Below are positions 25,794 to 35,256 of a stretch of 64,000 nucleotides of DNA, in pieces. The position numbers and the translations under genes were made by a program. The DNA comes from Chryseobacterium luteum (lineage in GTDB: Bacteria; Bacteroidota; Bacteroidia; Flavobacteriales; Weeksellaceae), in contig NZ_JPRO01000013.1 of the NCBI RefSeq assembly GCF_000737785.1, forward strand, positions 62,001-126,000. Direction: 5' to 3'. The notes beneath the pieces were generated by a model. It saw only the letters and a program-made list of their open reading frames with translations, was not told where the DNA came from and made no database searches. Numbering within the stretch: position 1 is the first letter of the stretch; each line of letters opens with the position of its first letter.

Positions 25794-26489
25794 TTACTTA
25801 GTTAAAATTCCTGTTAAAACAGCCATTCCGAAACTCAGGAGCGTACCGATCAGTACATATTCCGTGAGTTTTCTCTGTTTGGCCTGTGCCAGATCGCTGA
25901 ATCTGAAAACCGATTTGGCAGCGACCATGAAACCTACTCCTTCCCAATGATTCACCATGATAAAGGTGAAAACCAGAAGACGTTCTAAAATCCCGATATA
26001 TTTTCCTGCACTCGACAGAGATTCGGTCTGCAGACTGCTTTGTGTTTCCGGAACGGGAGTCCATGAAGACAATAATATCTTAATAAAGATTGAAGCCGGC
26101 GTTGTCAGGAACAATGCAGCCATCAATATTTTTAAAACTTCTTGATTTTGCAGAAAACCGAAACTGAATTCTTTGAAATAGAATGAGATTCCGGCAATCA
26201 CAAGAATATGCAGCATCTGGTCAATGAAAAACCATCTTTTTTTATTTTTTACAGTCTGAAAAATCAGTTTTGAGGCATCAATAATGAAGTGTGTACTCCC
26301 TATAACTAACGAAACCCACCACAGATCTGTATTCCAGAGAAAAACAAAGCTTAAAACAGTGTGGATCAGAACATGAAGGTACAAATACGGGCTTTTCAGC
26401 TTACGGCGTTCCTTATCTGCAACCCAAGAATCTGGCTGAAGAATAAAATCTCCGAATAGATGTGCCAATATGAGTTTAGTAAAGATCAT
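25794..26489 (-). CDS. DUF3307 membrane protein (SatE-like)
   Basis: 231 residues with about six hydrophobic segments. The DUF3307 pattern HLFGDFILQPDSWVADKERRK is at 10-31, followed by H and D residues in STHFIIDASKLIF. In streptococci a SatD gene is followed by a small membrane gene in an acid-tolerance operon. The same pairing is seen here, with a 2-bp gap. Function unknown. Confidence 0.85.
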   Translation of the reverse strand: MIFTKLILAHLFGDFILQPDSWVADKERRKLKSPYLYLHVLIHTVLSFVFLWNTDLWWVSLVIGSTHFIIDASKLIFQTVKNKKRWFFIDQMLHILVIAGISFYFKEFSFGFLQNQEVLKILMAALFLTTPASIFIKILLSSWTPVPETQSSLQTESLSSAGKYIGILERLLVFTFIMVNHWEGVGFMVAAKSVFRFSDLAQAKQRKLTEYVLIGTLLSFGMAVLTGILTK

Positions 26490-26491
26490 GC

Positions 26492-27097
26492 TTACAGTTC
26501 TGAGATTTTCTTTCTAAAATATTGATTAGTTTCTACGATAAGATCGTAGTTGGCGCGTTTCAGTCTCTGGCTTACCGAGGACTGTGAAATAGCAAATCTT
26601 CTGGCCAGATCTTCCTGTGTGATATCCTGGTTCATGATCATTTCATGAATGATCTCTGCCGTGGCTACCGTCCAGCTGTCGAAATCTTTTGAAGACCATT
26701 TCAAAAGGATGTTTAAATCCCTGTCTACGGCTTCGTTTGAGGTTTTTATAGAAACGGTGTGGCCGTCACTTTTAAGATCATTCAGCAGTCTTCCGGAATG
26801 CACATAAGCTGTTCCGTTGGATTCGGTGATCTTTTCAGAGGAAAAATTCTCTTCCCCAATGCCTATGGCAATTCTTACATCTAAATTTTCCTGACTTCTT
26901 ATGAGGGACTTAATGGCTAGAAAACGCCAGAATACTTCATCAATACTACATTTGAACTGAAACTCATCTCCCCTGTAGATTTCCCATGCGAGCGGTGAAC
27001 TTCCCCAGTTTTCCAGGAGATTCTTGAGTCTGGTGATCCAAACTTCCGTGTCTGCATGCTGTGAATTTATAATATCACCGGTTATGACCGCTATCAT
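26492..27097 (-). CDS. satD: SatD-family protein
   Basis: 201 residues. The N-terminal region begins MIAVITGDIINSQ and carries RGDEFQFKC and RIAIGIGEE, typical of SatD. The C-terminal segment is a helix-turn-helix (ITQEDLARRFAISQSSVSQRLKRA). This suggests a sensor-regulator, perhaps autoregulating the satD-DUF3307 pair. The -7 box lies only five bases before the ATG, so the message may be leaderless. Confidence 0.85.
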   Translation of the reverse strand: MIAVITGDIINSQHADTEVWITRLKNLLENWGSSPLAWEIYRGDEFQFKCSIDEVFWRFLAIKSLIRSQENLDVRIAIGIGEENFSSEKITESNGTAYVHSGRLLNDLKSDGHTVSIKTSNEAVDRDLNILLKWSSKDFDSWTVATAEIIHEMIMNQDITQEDLARRFAISQSSVSQRLKRANYDLIVETNQYFRKKISEL

Positions 27098-27101
27098 TAT
27101 G

Positions 27102-27109
27102 CAAATATA
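27102..27109 (-). promoter_or_regulatory. satD -7 box with almost no leader
   Basis: TATATTTG on the minus strand ends five bases before the satD ATG, so the start site should fall on or next to the start codon. Upstream, CTTATA-type words recur (near 27120, 27150 and 27180) and could be SatD operators. Confidence 0.45.
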
Positions 27110-27256
27110 AGCATAATTACTTATATATAAAAAATATAGGCAGAAACACTTATAGATATTGATTATTAGTGAATCTGCTTATATCAATGATACTTTGTAA
27201 ATAAGCTTTACAGGTAGATTTTAAAAATTAAAGTATCTCCTCAATTGCTTAAAGTG

Positions 27257-27317
27257 ATTGCGAGCGAAGAGATTGTCAATTGTATAAATCAAGAGATTGG
27301 TTCGCTTCGCTCGCAAT
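27257..27317. repeat. REP-like palindrome
   Basis: ATTGCGAGCGAAG (27257-27269) and CTTCGCTCGCAAT (27305-27317) are a perfect 13-bp inverted repeat with a 35-bp loop. The wording is that of a dispersed GTCATTGCGAGCGAAG-type intergenic repeat known from many genomes. It sits 12 bp after the stop of the nuclease gene and may help end its transcript. Confidence 0.75.
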
Positions 27318-27328
27318 GACATTCAATA

Positions 27329-29191
27329 TTATTTTTTGATAAACTGGTAGGCTTTATCATCAAGCTTCAGGAAATATGAGCCGGCAGGGAGATTCTGTAC
27401 TGAAATATTTTTCTTATTTCTGAACGGATTTTTTTCAGTATGGACCACTTTTCCTGAAAGATCCAGCACCTGAGCTGTTTTAATATCCTGAGCATCTCCA
27501 CTTACGTAAAGATTATCATAAGCAGGATTCGGATATATTTTAAATTCTTTGTTGGAAGTGATCAGATCAGCTGTAGATAATGTTCCAAGATTCTGACAGT
27601 AATCAGCAGAGTAAGAATCCCACTCACTCATAGTGAAAGTAGCTGCCGGCTGGCTTACCGTAGCTTTTCTGTAAAGAGAAACATCCCCGTATGAATTACT
27701 TACCGACTTACTTCCTATAACATCAACCGTTGTGGATTTATAGGACAATTCTACATATTGGGTTCCTGCAAAAGTCAGAGCATCACCTGCTGTAAGAAAC
27801 CTTGCATCATCATTGGTGTAACATGATAATGCGGATTTAGGGTTCAGAATGACGAAATTTTCATTATTGGGTATTTTTCCTTCCAGTTCAAAACTGTTAC
27901 CAAAATAATAAGTGCCACTCGTACTATTATAATATTGCACTCTTATGCTGTAATTGTTTAAATCTACTTCATGACCTGTTTTGTTTACAATTTCCAGAGC
28001 TTTGTTATTGCCTGTCCCTTCAATATATTTAGTGATAAAAAGATCCCTGGAATTGGTGTCAGCAGCTGATGTGGACACCGTAATTATATTACTGTCAGGA
28101 GATTGCAGGTAGCTTTGATCATACGCTTTTACGGTAAACGAATAAGAGGTGGAAGGTGTCAGGTGATCAATAGCTATTGATGTAGATTTTGTGGTGGTTA
28201 AGAAAACACCATTCTTGTAAATATTATATCCTATAACATCTGAACTCGTGCTTGGCGACCATGCTAAATGAGTGTAGTAAGCTCCCGACTGAGTGGAATT
28301 TAGATTGAAAGGAGCCTGTGGCGCAACAGCATCAGAAGTCTGCACCCAGATACCATTCACCCATTGAGGGTTATCAATAAAGGGATTCCTGTTTTTCTGG
28401 ATAGCATAGATGGCATTATTCCGGTCTGTTTCCCTTTGAGATACAGGATCCTGAAGATTCCACTGGAGAAGCATCGAAATATAAGCAGGGTCAAATGCCC
28501 TTTCTGCGGTTCCGTCAAAAGGAGAACGGTCTATCGCAGGATTAATATTGGTTGAATAATTAAATGAAGGCAGTTTATCTTCATATCTTACCGCAAAATA
28601 GAGCAGCATCCTCGCAATATCTCCTTTGAATTCATCCACAGGCTCATAAACCCTATTCGTATAAACATAATTGGGAATAGCACTGTTGGCAATTTTAGAT
28701 GAGTTTGTAAATGTATAATGAACCGTGGAATTCCCAACGCCATAAGGGTAATTATTTCTAAGCTGATTGATTCTTGCATCCGTAGGAATCACAAAATGTA
28801 AATCAGAATACATTGGATAATCACTGTTAAAAGTACTCTGCGGAACAGCATGCTCCCTGTTGAATCCTAAGCCTTCAGCTCCTGAAGTACTTATTAAGTT
28901 TGCCGATGTATACTCATAAGAATCAGCTCCGGCAGGAATTTCAGAATAAAGATCAAGCAAGATGGTCGTATTACCAGGCCCGTGATCATAATATTTATCT
29001 AAATCTGTCTGATTATAGAAATTGGGTAAATCTCCATAATGCCAGTTGATATTCTTTTCAGAAATAATATCGTGCAGTCTGGATTTCAGTGCATAGCCTG
29101 TAAGTCCTGCTGTTCCGTCATAATATCCTGCCGGAGCCTGGGCAGAGATCAATGACGATATTATAATAATAGGTAGTAGAATTTTTTTCAT
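27329..29191 (-). CDS. Secreted endonuclease I family nuclease with T9SS sorting domain
   Basis: 620 residues: signal peptide (about 1-18), endonuclease I domain (about 20-290) with the catalytic GFNREHAVPQS and YSDLHFVIPTDARINQ, a fibronectin type III domain (about 295-375), a lamin-tail-like domain (about 380-520), and a C-terminal T9SS type A sorting domain (KIYPNPAYDNLYVSG ... GSYFLKL). It would be exported across the outer membrane and degrade DNA or RNA for nutrients. It is a single gene. Confidence 0.93.
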   Translation of the reverse strand: MKKILLPIIIISSLISAQAPAGYYDGTAGLTGYALKSRLHDIISEKNINWHYGDLPNFYNQTDLDKYYDHGPGNTTILLDLYSEIPAGADSYEYTSANLISTSGAEGLGFNREHAVPQSTFNSDYPMYSDLHFVIPTDARINQLRNNYPYGVGNSTVHYTFTNSSKIANSAIPNYVYTNRVYEPVDEFKGDIARMLLYFAVRYEDKLPSFNYSTNINPAIDRSPFDGTAERAFDPAYISMLLQWNLQDPVSQRETDRNNAIYAIQKNRNPFIDNPQWVNGIWVQTSDAVAPQAPFNLNSTQSGAYYTHLAWSPSTSSDVIGYNIYKNGVFLTTTKSTSIAIDHLTPSTSYSFTVKAYDQSYLQSPDSNIITVSTSAADTNSRDLFITKYIEGTGNNKALEIVNKTGHEVDLNNYSIRVQYYNSTSGTYYFGNSFELEGKIPNNENFVILNPKSALSCYTNDDARFLTAGDALTFAGTQYVELSYKSTTVDVIGSKSVSNSYGDVSLYRKATVSQPAATFTMSEWDSYSADYCQNLGTLSTADLITSNKEFKIYPNPAYDNLYVSGDAQDIKTAQVLDLSGKVVHTEKNPFRNKKNISVQNLPAGSYFLKLDDKAYQFIKK

Positions 29192-29355
29192 TCGTTAAAA
29201 ATTGGGAGGCTAAAATAGTAAATTAAAACACCTAAAGTTCTGAAATTTTTATTAAGAAATCATTAATTATTAAAATATAAAAAATTGATTATTAAAATAT
29301 TGCGTATATGATACTATGAGCTAAATAATTATTTTCGGCTTTCCGTCAATTTAAT

Positions 29356-29363
29356 TATCTTTG
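29356..29363 (+). promoter_or_regulatory. -7 box of the acyl-CoA dehydrogenase promoter
   Basis: TATCTTTG, 21 bp before the chosen ATG at 29385. It also argues against a start at 29361, which would lie upstream of the predicted transcription start. Confidence 0.55.
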
Positions 29364-29384
29364 GGAACTAACTATTTTATCTAT

Positions 29385-30524
29385 ATGAATACAGAGACTA
29401 TTGACAACATTAAAATGATAGCGGAAACAGCAAGAGAATTTGCTGATAAAAATATCAGACCGAATATTATGGAATGGGACGAGAGCCAGACGTTTCCAAA
29501 AGACTTATTTCACCAGCTGGGAGAAATGGGATTTATGGGGATTGTGGTTCCTGAGCAGTACGGAGGTTCCGGTTTAGGTTATCATGAGTATGTTACTATT
29601 CTGGATGAGATCTCTCAGGTAGACCCGTCTATTGGTCTTTCTGTGGCTGCGCACAATTCACTTTGTACCAATCATATTTATGAGTTTGGAAATGAAGAGC
29701 AGAGAAACAAGTGGCTTCCGCAGCTTGCTTCAGGAAAAGTGATCGGAGCATGGGGACTTACAGAACACAATACAGGTTCTGATTCAGGAGGTATGTCTAC
29801 TACTGCTGTAAAAGATGGGGATGACTGGATCATCAATGGAGCCAAAAACTTTATCACTCACGCTATTTCGGGAGATATTGCCGTAGTTATGACCAGAACA
29901 GGTGAGATAGGAGCTAAAAATAATTCTACCGCTTTTGTTTTAGAAAAAGGGATGCCGGGCTTCACTTCTGGAAAGAAGGAAAATAAGCTTGGAATGCGTG
30001 CTTCTGAAACGGCTGAGCTTATCTTTGACAGCGTTCGTGTACCGGATTCGCACCGTTTGGGAGAAGTTGGGGAAGGATTCAAACAGGCTATGAAAATTCT
30101 GGACGGTGGAAGAATTTCTATCGCAGCTTTAAGTTTAGGAACAGCAAGAGGAGCTTATAAAGCTGCTTTAAAATATGCTAAGGAAAGACACCAGTTTGGA
30201 AAAGCAATCGCTGAATTCCAGGCCATCAACTTTATGCTGGCTGATATGGCCACTGAAATTGATGCTGCTGAACTTCTGATCCAGAGAGCTTCAACATTGA
30301 AAAATGCCAAGCAAAAAATGACTAAAGAAGGTGCAATGGCAAAATTGTATGCTTCTGAAGCATGTGTAAGAATTTCTAACAATGCAGTTCAGATTTTCGG
30401 AGGGTACGGATATACAAAAGACTTCCCTGCTGAGAAATTCTACAGAGATTCTAAATTATGTACCATCGGTGAAGGAACTTCAGAAATCCAGAGAATGGTG
30501 ATCGGAAGAGACATTACCAAATAA
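29385..30524 (+). CDS. Acyl-CoA dehydrogenase
   Basis: 379 residues from ATG 29385 (MNTETIDNIKMIAETAREFA). Family signatures are GAWGLTEHNTGSDSGGMSTTA (FAD/substrate region), the C-terminal QIFGGYGYTKDFPAEKFYRD, and GTSEIQRMVIGR. The catalytic Glu is expected in the QIFGGYGY-EKFYRD region as in short-chain enzymes. It performs the first oxidation of fatty-acid or branched-chain acyl-CoA. Chain-length preference cannot be read. The next gene starts 17 bp downstream. Confidence 0.94.
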   Translation: MNTETIDNIKMIAETAREFADKNIRPNIMEWDESQTFPKDLFHQLGEMGFMGIVVPEQYGGSGLGYHEYVTILDEISQVDPSIGLSVAAHNSLCTNHIYEFGNEEQRNKWLPQLASGKVIGAWGLTEHNTGSDSGGMSTTAVKDGDDWIINGAKNFITHAISGDIAVVMTRTGEIGAKNNSTAFVLEKGMPGFTSGKKENKLGMRASETAELIFDSVRVPDSHRLGEVGEGFKQAMKILDGGRISIAALSLGTARGAYKAALKYAKERHQFGKAIAEFQAINFMLADMATEIDAAELLIQRASTLKNAKQKMTKEGAMAKLYASEACVRISNNAVQIFGGYGYTKDFPAEKFYRDSKLCTIGEGTSEIQRMVIGRDITK

Positions 30525-30541
30525 TTTTATAAAACACACAA

Positions 30542-31039
30542 ATGATTAAACAAGCTCTTTTAGGTGAGTTCCTGTATGAAGCGGAAAATACCAGAAAAAT
30601 TTTAAAAGCAATCCCGGACAGCGCCTTAGATTGGAAACCGTCTGAGAAAAACTGGACGACAACGCAACTGGCTTCCCACATTGCAGAAGTTTATAACTGG
30701 TATGACTCTACCTTCAACCTGGATGTTTTTGATATGGGAACTTACCATTATGATAAAGGCGACATTTCTAAAGCGGAGAATATTGTAGCAAAATTTGAAG
30801 AAAATGTAGCCAAAGCTCAAAAAGTTTTAGAAAATTCTGATGAGAGCACCTATTTTAATGAGTGGAAAATGGAAATGAACGGAAACGTTGTTTTCCCTCC
30901 TGCCCAGAAAATACAGATTATCAGAGGATTTTTGTACAATCACCTGTATCATCACAGAGGTGAGCTTGTGGTTTATTTAAGATCAACAGGAAATAAAGTC
31001 CCCGGACTTTACGGCCCTACTGCTGATGATAAAATGTAA
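30542..31039 (+). CDS. DinB-family protein
   Basis: 165 residues with DinB helical-bundle features and the metal-His pattern: WTTTQLASHIAEVYNWYD and NHLYHHRGELVVYLRSTG. Such proteins are predicted metal-dependent thiol S-transferases, plausible here because the organism encodes other bacillithiol proteins. The substrate is unknown. It is probably co-transcribed with the acyl-CoA dehydrogenase and followed by a strong terminator. Confidence 0.88.
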   Translation: MIKQALLGEFLYEAENTRKILKAIPDSALDWKPSEKNWTTTQLASHIAEVYNWYDSTFNLDVFDMGTYHYDKGDISKAENIVAKFEENVAKAQKVLENSDESTYFNEWKMEMNGNVVFPPAQKIQIIRGFLYNHLYHHRGELVVYLRSTGNKVPGLYGPTADDKM

Positions 31040-31064
31040 TTGAGAATTATTCTATCAATAAATG

Positions 31065-31101
31065 AATAGCATACGTGTTTTACGTATGCTATTTTCTTTT
31101 T
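31065..31101 (+). terminator. Terminator after the DinB gene
   Basis: AATAGCATACGT and ACGTATGCTATT form a perfect 12-bp stem (31065-31076, 31082-31093) followed by a T-rich run. Confidence 0.88.
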
Positions 31102-31180
31102 TTGAGACATTGATTTTTCAACTATACGCAATGTATCGCATAATAGTTTAAATAAATACTCTAAATTTTTCTTAAATAAT

Positions 31181-31214
31181 TTTGTTTTTCATAATATATT
31201 TTTCATTAGCTTTG
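31181..31214 (+). promoter_or_regulatory. Promoter of the secreted metalloprotease
   Basis: TTTG (31181-31184) and TAGCTTTG (31207-31214) are 22 bp apart, a full -33/-7 pair. The ATG is 26 bp downstream. Confidence 0.6.
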
Positions 31215-31239
31215 ATACCCCACAATCAAAAAGATTAAT

Positions 31240-34170
31240 ATGAAAAAACAATTATCCATGATTGGGATGCTACTTATTACGGGCATTTCTTTCGCGCAGA
31301 CTGACCGTCTATGGAGTGAAGGTTCAAAAAAAGCACCTTCAGACATTTTTGAAAACAAAACCCAAATCACTAATCCCAAGATCTACAGCTTAGATTTTGC
31401 AGGACTGAAAAATGCTCTTGCCAGAGCTCCGAAAAGACTGGCTCCGGGAGAAAAATCAGAAATTATCATTTCTTTCCCTAATTCCGAGGGTAAGATGGAA
31501 AACTTTAAAGTAAGGGAAAATTCAAATTTTGATCCTCAGCTTGCTGCAAAATATCCGGATATCAAATCTTATGTAGGCGAAGGCCTCGGCGATTCCAATT
31601 CAACAGTCTATTTCAGTATTTCCCCGCTTGGTCTTTCCTCTATGGAAATTTACGGTGACAAATCTGCAGTTTTTATCGAGCCATATACCAAAGATCTTTC
31701 TTGTTACGTAGTTTACAGAAAGTCAGATAAAAAAGATGATCTCAATAAATTTGAATGTACGGTTATTGATGTAGCACAAAAAGGAGTATCCAATACCAAT
31801 ATCGCTGCAAGACCCAATGCAGATGATGCCAAACTGAGAACGTTCAGATTAGCACTGTCATCCACCGGCGAATACACGGCATATTTTGGAGGGACAAAAG
31901 CCAACGCACTGGCTGCCATGAACAATACCATGACCCGTGTAAACGGTGTTTTTGAAAAAGATTTTGCAGCAAGAATGGTATTGATAGCCAATAATGATGC
32001 TGTAATCTATACCAATGCCTCCACAGATCCATATTCTGCTGCTTCAGGAATGAGCAGCTGGAATTCCCAGCTTCAGAGTACACTGACCTCTGTAATCGGA
32101 GAAGCCAATTATGATATCGGGCACTTGTTCGGAGCTTCCGGAGGTGGTGGAAATGCGGGTTGTATCGGCTGTGTCTGTACAAACGGTTCAAAAGGAAGCG
32201 GCTATACTTCACCGGCAGATGCTATTCCTTCAGGAGATAATTTTGATATCGATTATGTAGCCCACGAAATGGGACATCAATTCGGAGGAAATCATACGTT
32301 CTCTATGAATAATGAAGGAACCGGAGTTAATATGGAACCGGGTTCAGGATCAACAATCATGGGATATGCAGGAATTACAAGCCAGGATATCCAGCCGCAT
32401 TCCGATTCATTTTTCCATGCGGTAAGCATCCAGCAGATCACAAATAATATTAAAACCAAAACCTGTCCGGTAAGCACTTCTACAGGGAATGCCATTCCTA
32501 CAGCCAATGCCGGCCTGGATTATACGATTCCAAAAGGAACACCGTTCATGCTTACAGGAACGGGAACAGATGCCAACGGAGATTCGCTGACTTATATTTG
32601 GGAACAGATGGATAATGCATCCTCATCCCAAACCGGAGCCAGTTCCGCAGCAAGTGCTACCAAAACAGCAGGACCTACTTTCAGATCATGGACGCCTACC
32701 ACTTCTCCAACGAGATATTTTCCAAGAATGGCATCTGTCTTAACGGGAGCCACTAGTACGGCGGGTTCGGAGATCACGGTGGAAGCACTGTCTAATGTAG
32801 CAAGATCTTTAAACTTCAGATTTACGGTGCGGGATAACAGGGCCGGAGGTTCTGGAAACAATTCGGATGATGCACTGATCACTGTAAACGGAACAGCAGG
32901 ACCTTTCAGTGTTTCATCGCAGAATTCAGCCACTACTTATTCAGGAGGAAGTTCACAGACAGTGACATGGAATGTCGCAGGAACAACCGCAAATGGTGTG
33001 AATGCTTCGAACGTAGATATTTTATGGTCAACAGACAGCGGAAATACATGGACTACCCTTCTTGCCGGAACTCCTAATGATGGAACCCAGGCGGTAACCA
33101 TTCCCAATTCATCTACGACAACGGGAAGAATCATGGTAAAAGGATCCAACCATATTTTCTTTGATGTAAATAACGCCAATATCACTGTAAATGCAGGTTC
33201 AGGGGGAACAGATACGGTAGCTCCTACAGCTCCTACCCTTGCAGCTTCCGGAACTACATCTACCACGACTAATCTTTCCTGGAGCGGAGCTACTGATAAT
33301 GTGGCGGTTACAGGTTACGATGTTTATCAGGGTGCTTCATTGATCGGTTCTACAGCATCAACAACGTATACGGTGACAAGCTTAACGCCTGCAACAACTT
33401 ACAGCTTTACTGTTAAATCTAAAGATGCAGCAGGAAATGTATCTCCTTCAAGCAATTCAGTAAGCGTTACAACACTTTCCGGCGGTACCGTGTCTTACTG
33501 CTCATCTTCTGCAAGCAACACGGCAGATGAAAGAATAGGAAATGTGAAATTCGGAACCATTAACAATACTTCAACAGGAACTGCCGGGTATGAAAATTTC
33601 ACTTCGGTTTCAACGAATGTAACCAGAGGAAGCGCTTATACGATCTCAGTAACTCCAACATGGACATCAACGGTTTACAGCGAGGCTTATGCAGTGTATA
33701 TCGATTATAACGGTGACGGTGATTTTACAGACAGCGGAGAATTGGCATGGTCCAAAGCAGGTTCTACGACGACTCCTGCAACAGGAAGCATTACTATCCC
33801 TGCCACTGCCACAGTGGGCTCTACAAGAATGAGAGTAATGATGAAGTACAGCTCTGCACCTACTTCTTCATGTGAAGCCTATACTTACGGACAGGTTGAG
33901 GACTATACCCTGAATATCGTTTCTTCAGGAAGAGGAGATCTTACTGACACCAAAGATCTGATCACTGATATCAGGCTGTATCCAAATCCTGTAAAAGATA
34001 TTCTGCATATTTCAAATACAGCATCGGAAGACTACAGAATCTTTGATATGGGTGGAAAACTGATCAATTCAGGAAAACTGGAAAGAGGCAGTGTGAATGT
34101 AAGCGGACTTATTAAAGGTGCTTATATGATCCAAATTGGAGAAGCCGCCAAGAGATTTATTAAAAATTAA
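31240..34170 (+). CDS. Secreted reprolysin-like metallopeptidase with GEVED and T9SS domains
   Basis: 976 residues: signal peptide (1-20), propeptide-like region (to about 195), zinc metallopeptidase with HEMGHQFGGNH (His342, Glu343, His346, His352) and a Met-turn IMGYAG (Met374), a region with beta-sandwich domains, a fibronectin type III domain (about 660-745), a GEVED-type domain (about 755-895, ending GQVEDYTLNI), and a T9SS type A sorting domain (RLYPNPVKDILHIS). It is an extracellular protease, possibly glycan- or matrix-associated through its accessory domains. Confidence 0.93.
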   Translation: MKKQLSMIGMLLITGISFAQTDRLWSEGSKKAPSDIFENKTQITNPKIYSLDFAGLKNALARAPKRLAPGEKSEIIISFPNSEGKMENFKVRENSNFDPQLAAKYPDIKSYVGEGLGDSNSTVYFSISPLGLSSMEIYGDKSAVFIEPYTKDLSCYVVYRKSDKKDDLNKFECTVIDVAQKGVSNTNIAARPNADDAKLRTFRLALSSTGEYTAYFGGTKANALAAMNNTMTRVNGVFEKDFAARMVLIANNDAVIYTNASTDPYSAASGMSSWNSQLQSTLTSVIGEANYDIGHLFGASGGGGNAGCIGCVCTNGSKGSGYTSPADAIPSGDNFDIDYVAHEMGHQFGGNHTFSMNNEGTGVNMEPGSGSTIMGYAGITSQDIQPHSDSFFHAVSIQQITNNIKTKTCPVSTSTGNAIPTANAGLDYTIPKGTPFMLTGTGTDANGDSLTYIWEQMDNASSSQTGASSAASATKTAGPTFRSWTPTTSPTRYFPRMASVLTGATSTAGSEITVEALSNVARSLNFRFTVRDNRAGGSGNNSDDALITVNGTAGPFSVSSQNSATTYSGGSSQTVTWNVAGTTANGVNASNVDILWSTDSGNTWTTLLAGTPNDGTQAVTIPNSSTTTGRIMVKGSNHIFFDVNNANITVNAGSGGTDTVAPTAPTLAASGTTSTTTNLSWSGATDNVAVTGYDVYQGASLIGSTASTTYTVTSLTPATTYSFTVKSKDAAGNVSPSSNSVSVTTLSGGTVSYCSSSASNTADERIGNVKFGTINNTSTGTAGYENFTSVSTNVTRGSAYTISVTPTWTSTVYSEAYAVYIDYNGDGDFTDSGELAWSKAGSTTTPATGSITIPATATVGSTRMRVMMKYSSAPTSSCEAYTYGQVEDYTLNIVSSGRGDLTDTKDLITDIRLYPNPVKDILHISNTASEDYRIFDMGGKLINSGKLERGSVNVSGLIKGAYMIQIGEAAKRFIKN

Positions 34171-34190
34171 TAACCATTTAGTCAACTTTG

Positions 34191-34221
34191 AAGACTGCTC
34201 CATTTCGGGCAGTCTTTTTTA
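34191..34221 (+). terminator. Terminator after the metalloprotease
   Basis: AAGACTGCTC and GGGCAGTCTT pair with one G-T wobble, followed by TTTTTT. The rest of the 362-bp gap (34171-34532) is AT-rich. It includes a half-match to the Crp/Fnr-type operator, TCAAAGTCATAA at 34435-34446, and no gene. Confidence 0.85.
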
Positions 34222-34532
34222 TTGCTAATTTATCCATTATTTATCGTACTATTTTTATTTATCAAAAATTCACCACTAATTGAATTTTTTAATTTAAATT
34301 TATCGTTCAAAATTATTTTTTCCCTGTACCGTTTATCAATCAGTATTTGAGACAGCTTCTGCAATTGATTTGACTGATTCTGATACAAATGATTCTCTTT
34401 AATTCAATTCTTAAGAGTCTCAACTTTTGTACTGTCAAAGTCATAAGTAAAAAGACCGGACATTCTATCTCACACCACCATTTTACATCTGATACTGCTT
34501 CAAAAAAACTAAATAACCATTAAAATTTTTAT

Positions 34533-35246
34533 ATGAAACATTTATTTAAGTACCTCTTTTTTATTACAACTGCTTTCTTTTCAATTGCATGCAGCTCAGA
34601 CGATGAGGAAATTGACTATACAACACCAGTCGTTACGCACGTATTTTATAAAAATGCTGACGAATTCGCCTTAACTTATGATAAAACCGGAAATGTAAGT
34701 CAAACTATCAGAAATCAGGCGTTTGATCTATACAAAATGGGTAAATGGAGCGAACTGGAAGCTCTCTTTAAGGCCAATAATCTCAATGATGGATGGCCGC
34801 CTGCTAATGGAGGCTATAATATTGCTGATGACGTTTCCTTCCATGCCGGACAAAAATTTGACAGGTACAGCGGAGCTGTCGGCAGCTATGACGGAACAGG
34901 AATTCCTACCCTGGGAGGCAGCTTTACAAGTCCAATAGTAAACGGATACGTGTATACTTTTTCACAAAGAGCCTTAAATCAGCCCGAAAACAAATATGAT
35001 TTTTATTATGAAATAGATGTTCTGAATAATTTATTACCTTTCAAGTCTCAAACAGCTGATGTAATTCCCTGGTTTAATCAGGTGGGCGGAGGAAAGCAAA
35101 CCATGTGGAAAATCCCGATTGATGTAGCAACAGGTTATCAGAAAACATGGAATAAGCTGGCACAGGAAGGATATGTAAAAATAACGATCAAAAAAAGCCC
35201 GAGCGGAAAATACAATAACCTTGCAGGTACCGTTATTCAGCAATAA
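34533..35246 (+). CDS. Surface lipoprotein with TNT-like (NAD glycohydrolase) domain
   Basis: 237 residues. The lipoprotein signal peptide has Cys20 followed by SSDDEE, which resembles the acidic surface-export signal of flavobacterial lipoproteins. The C-terminal part (about 80-220) matches the layout of the tuberculosis-necrotizing-toxin domain: NDGWPPANGGY (86-95), FDRYSG (109-114), FSQRAL (143-148), a YYEIDVL strand, and IPWFNQVGGGKQ (178-189) ending in the GGGxQ loop that holds a catalytic Gln in TNT. TNT hydrolyses NAD. Assignment is by motif and is not tested. The downstream gene may be its immunity protein. Confidence 0.65.
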   Translation: MKHLFKYLFFITTAFFSIACSSDDEEIDYTTPVVTHVFYKNADEFALTYDKTGNVSQTIRNQAFDLYKMGKWSELEALFKANNLNDGWPPANGGYNIADDVSFHAGQKFDRYSGAVGSYDGTGIPTLGGSFTSPIVNGYVYTFSQRALNQPENKYDFYYEIDVLNNLLPFKSQTADVIPWFNQVGGGKQTMWKIPIDVATGYQKTWNKLAQEGYVKITIKKSPSGKYNNLAGTVIQQ

Positions 35247-35256
35247 ATAAACTCAG

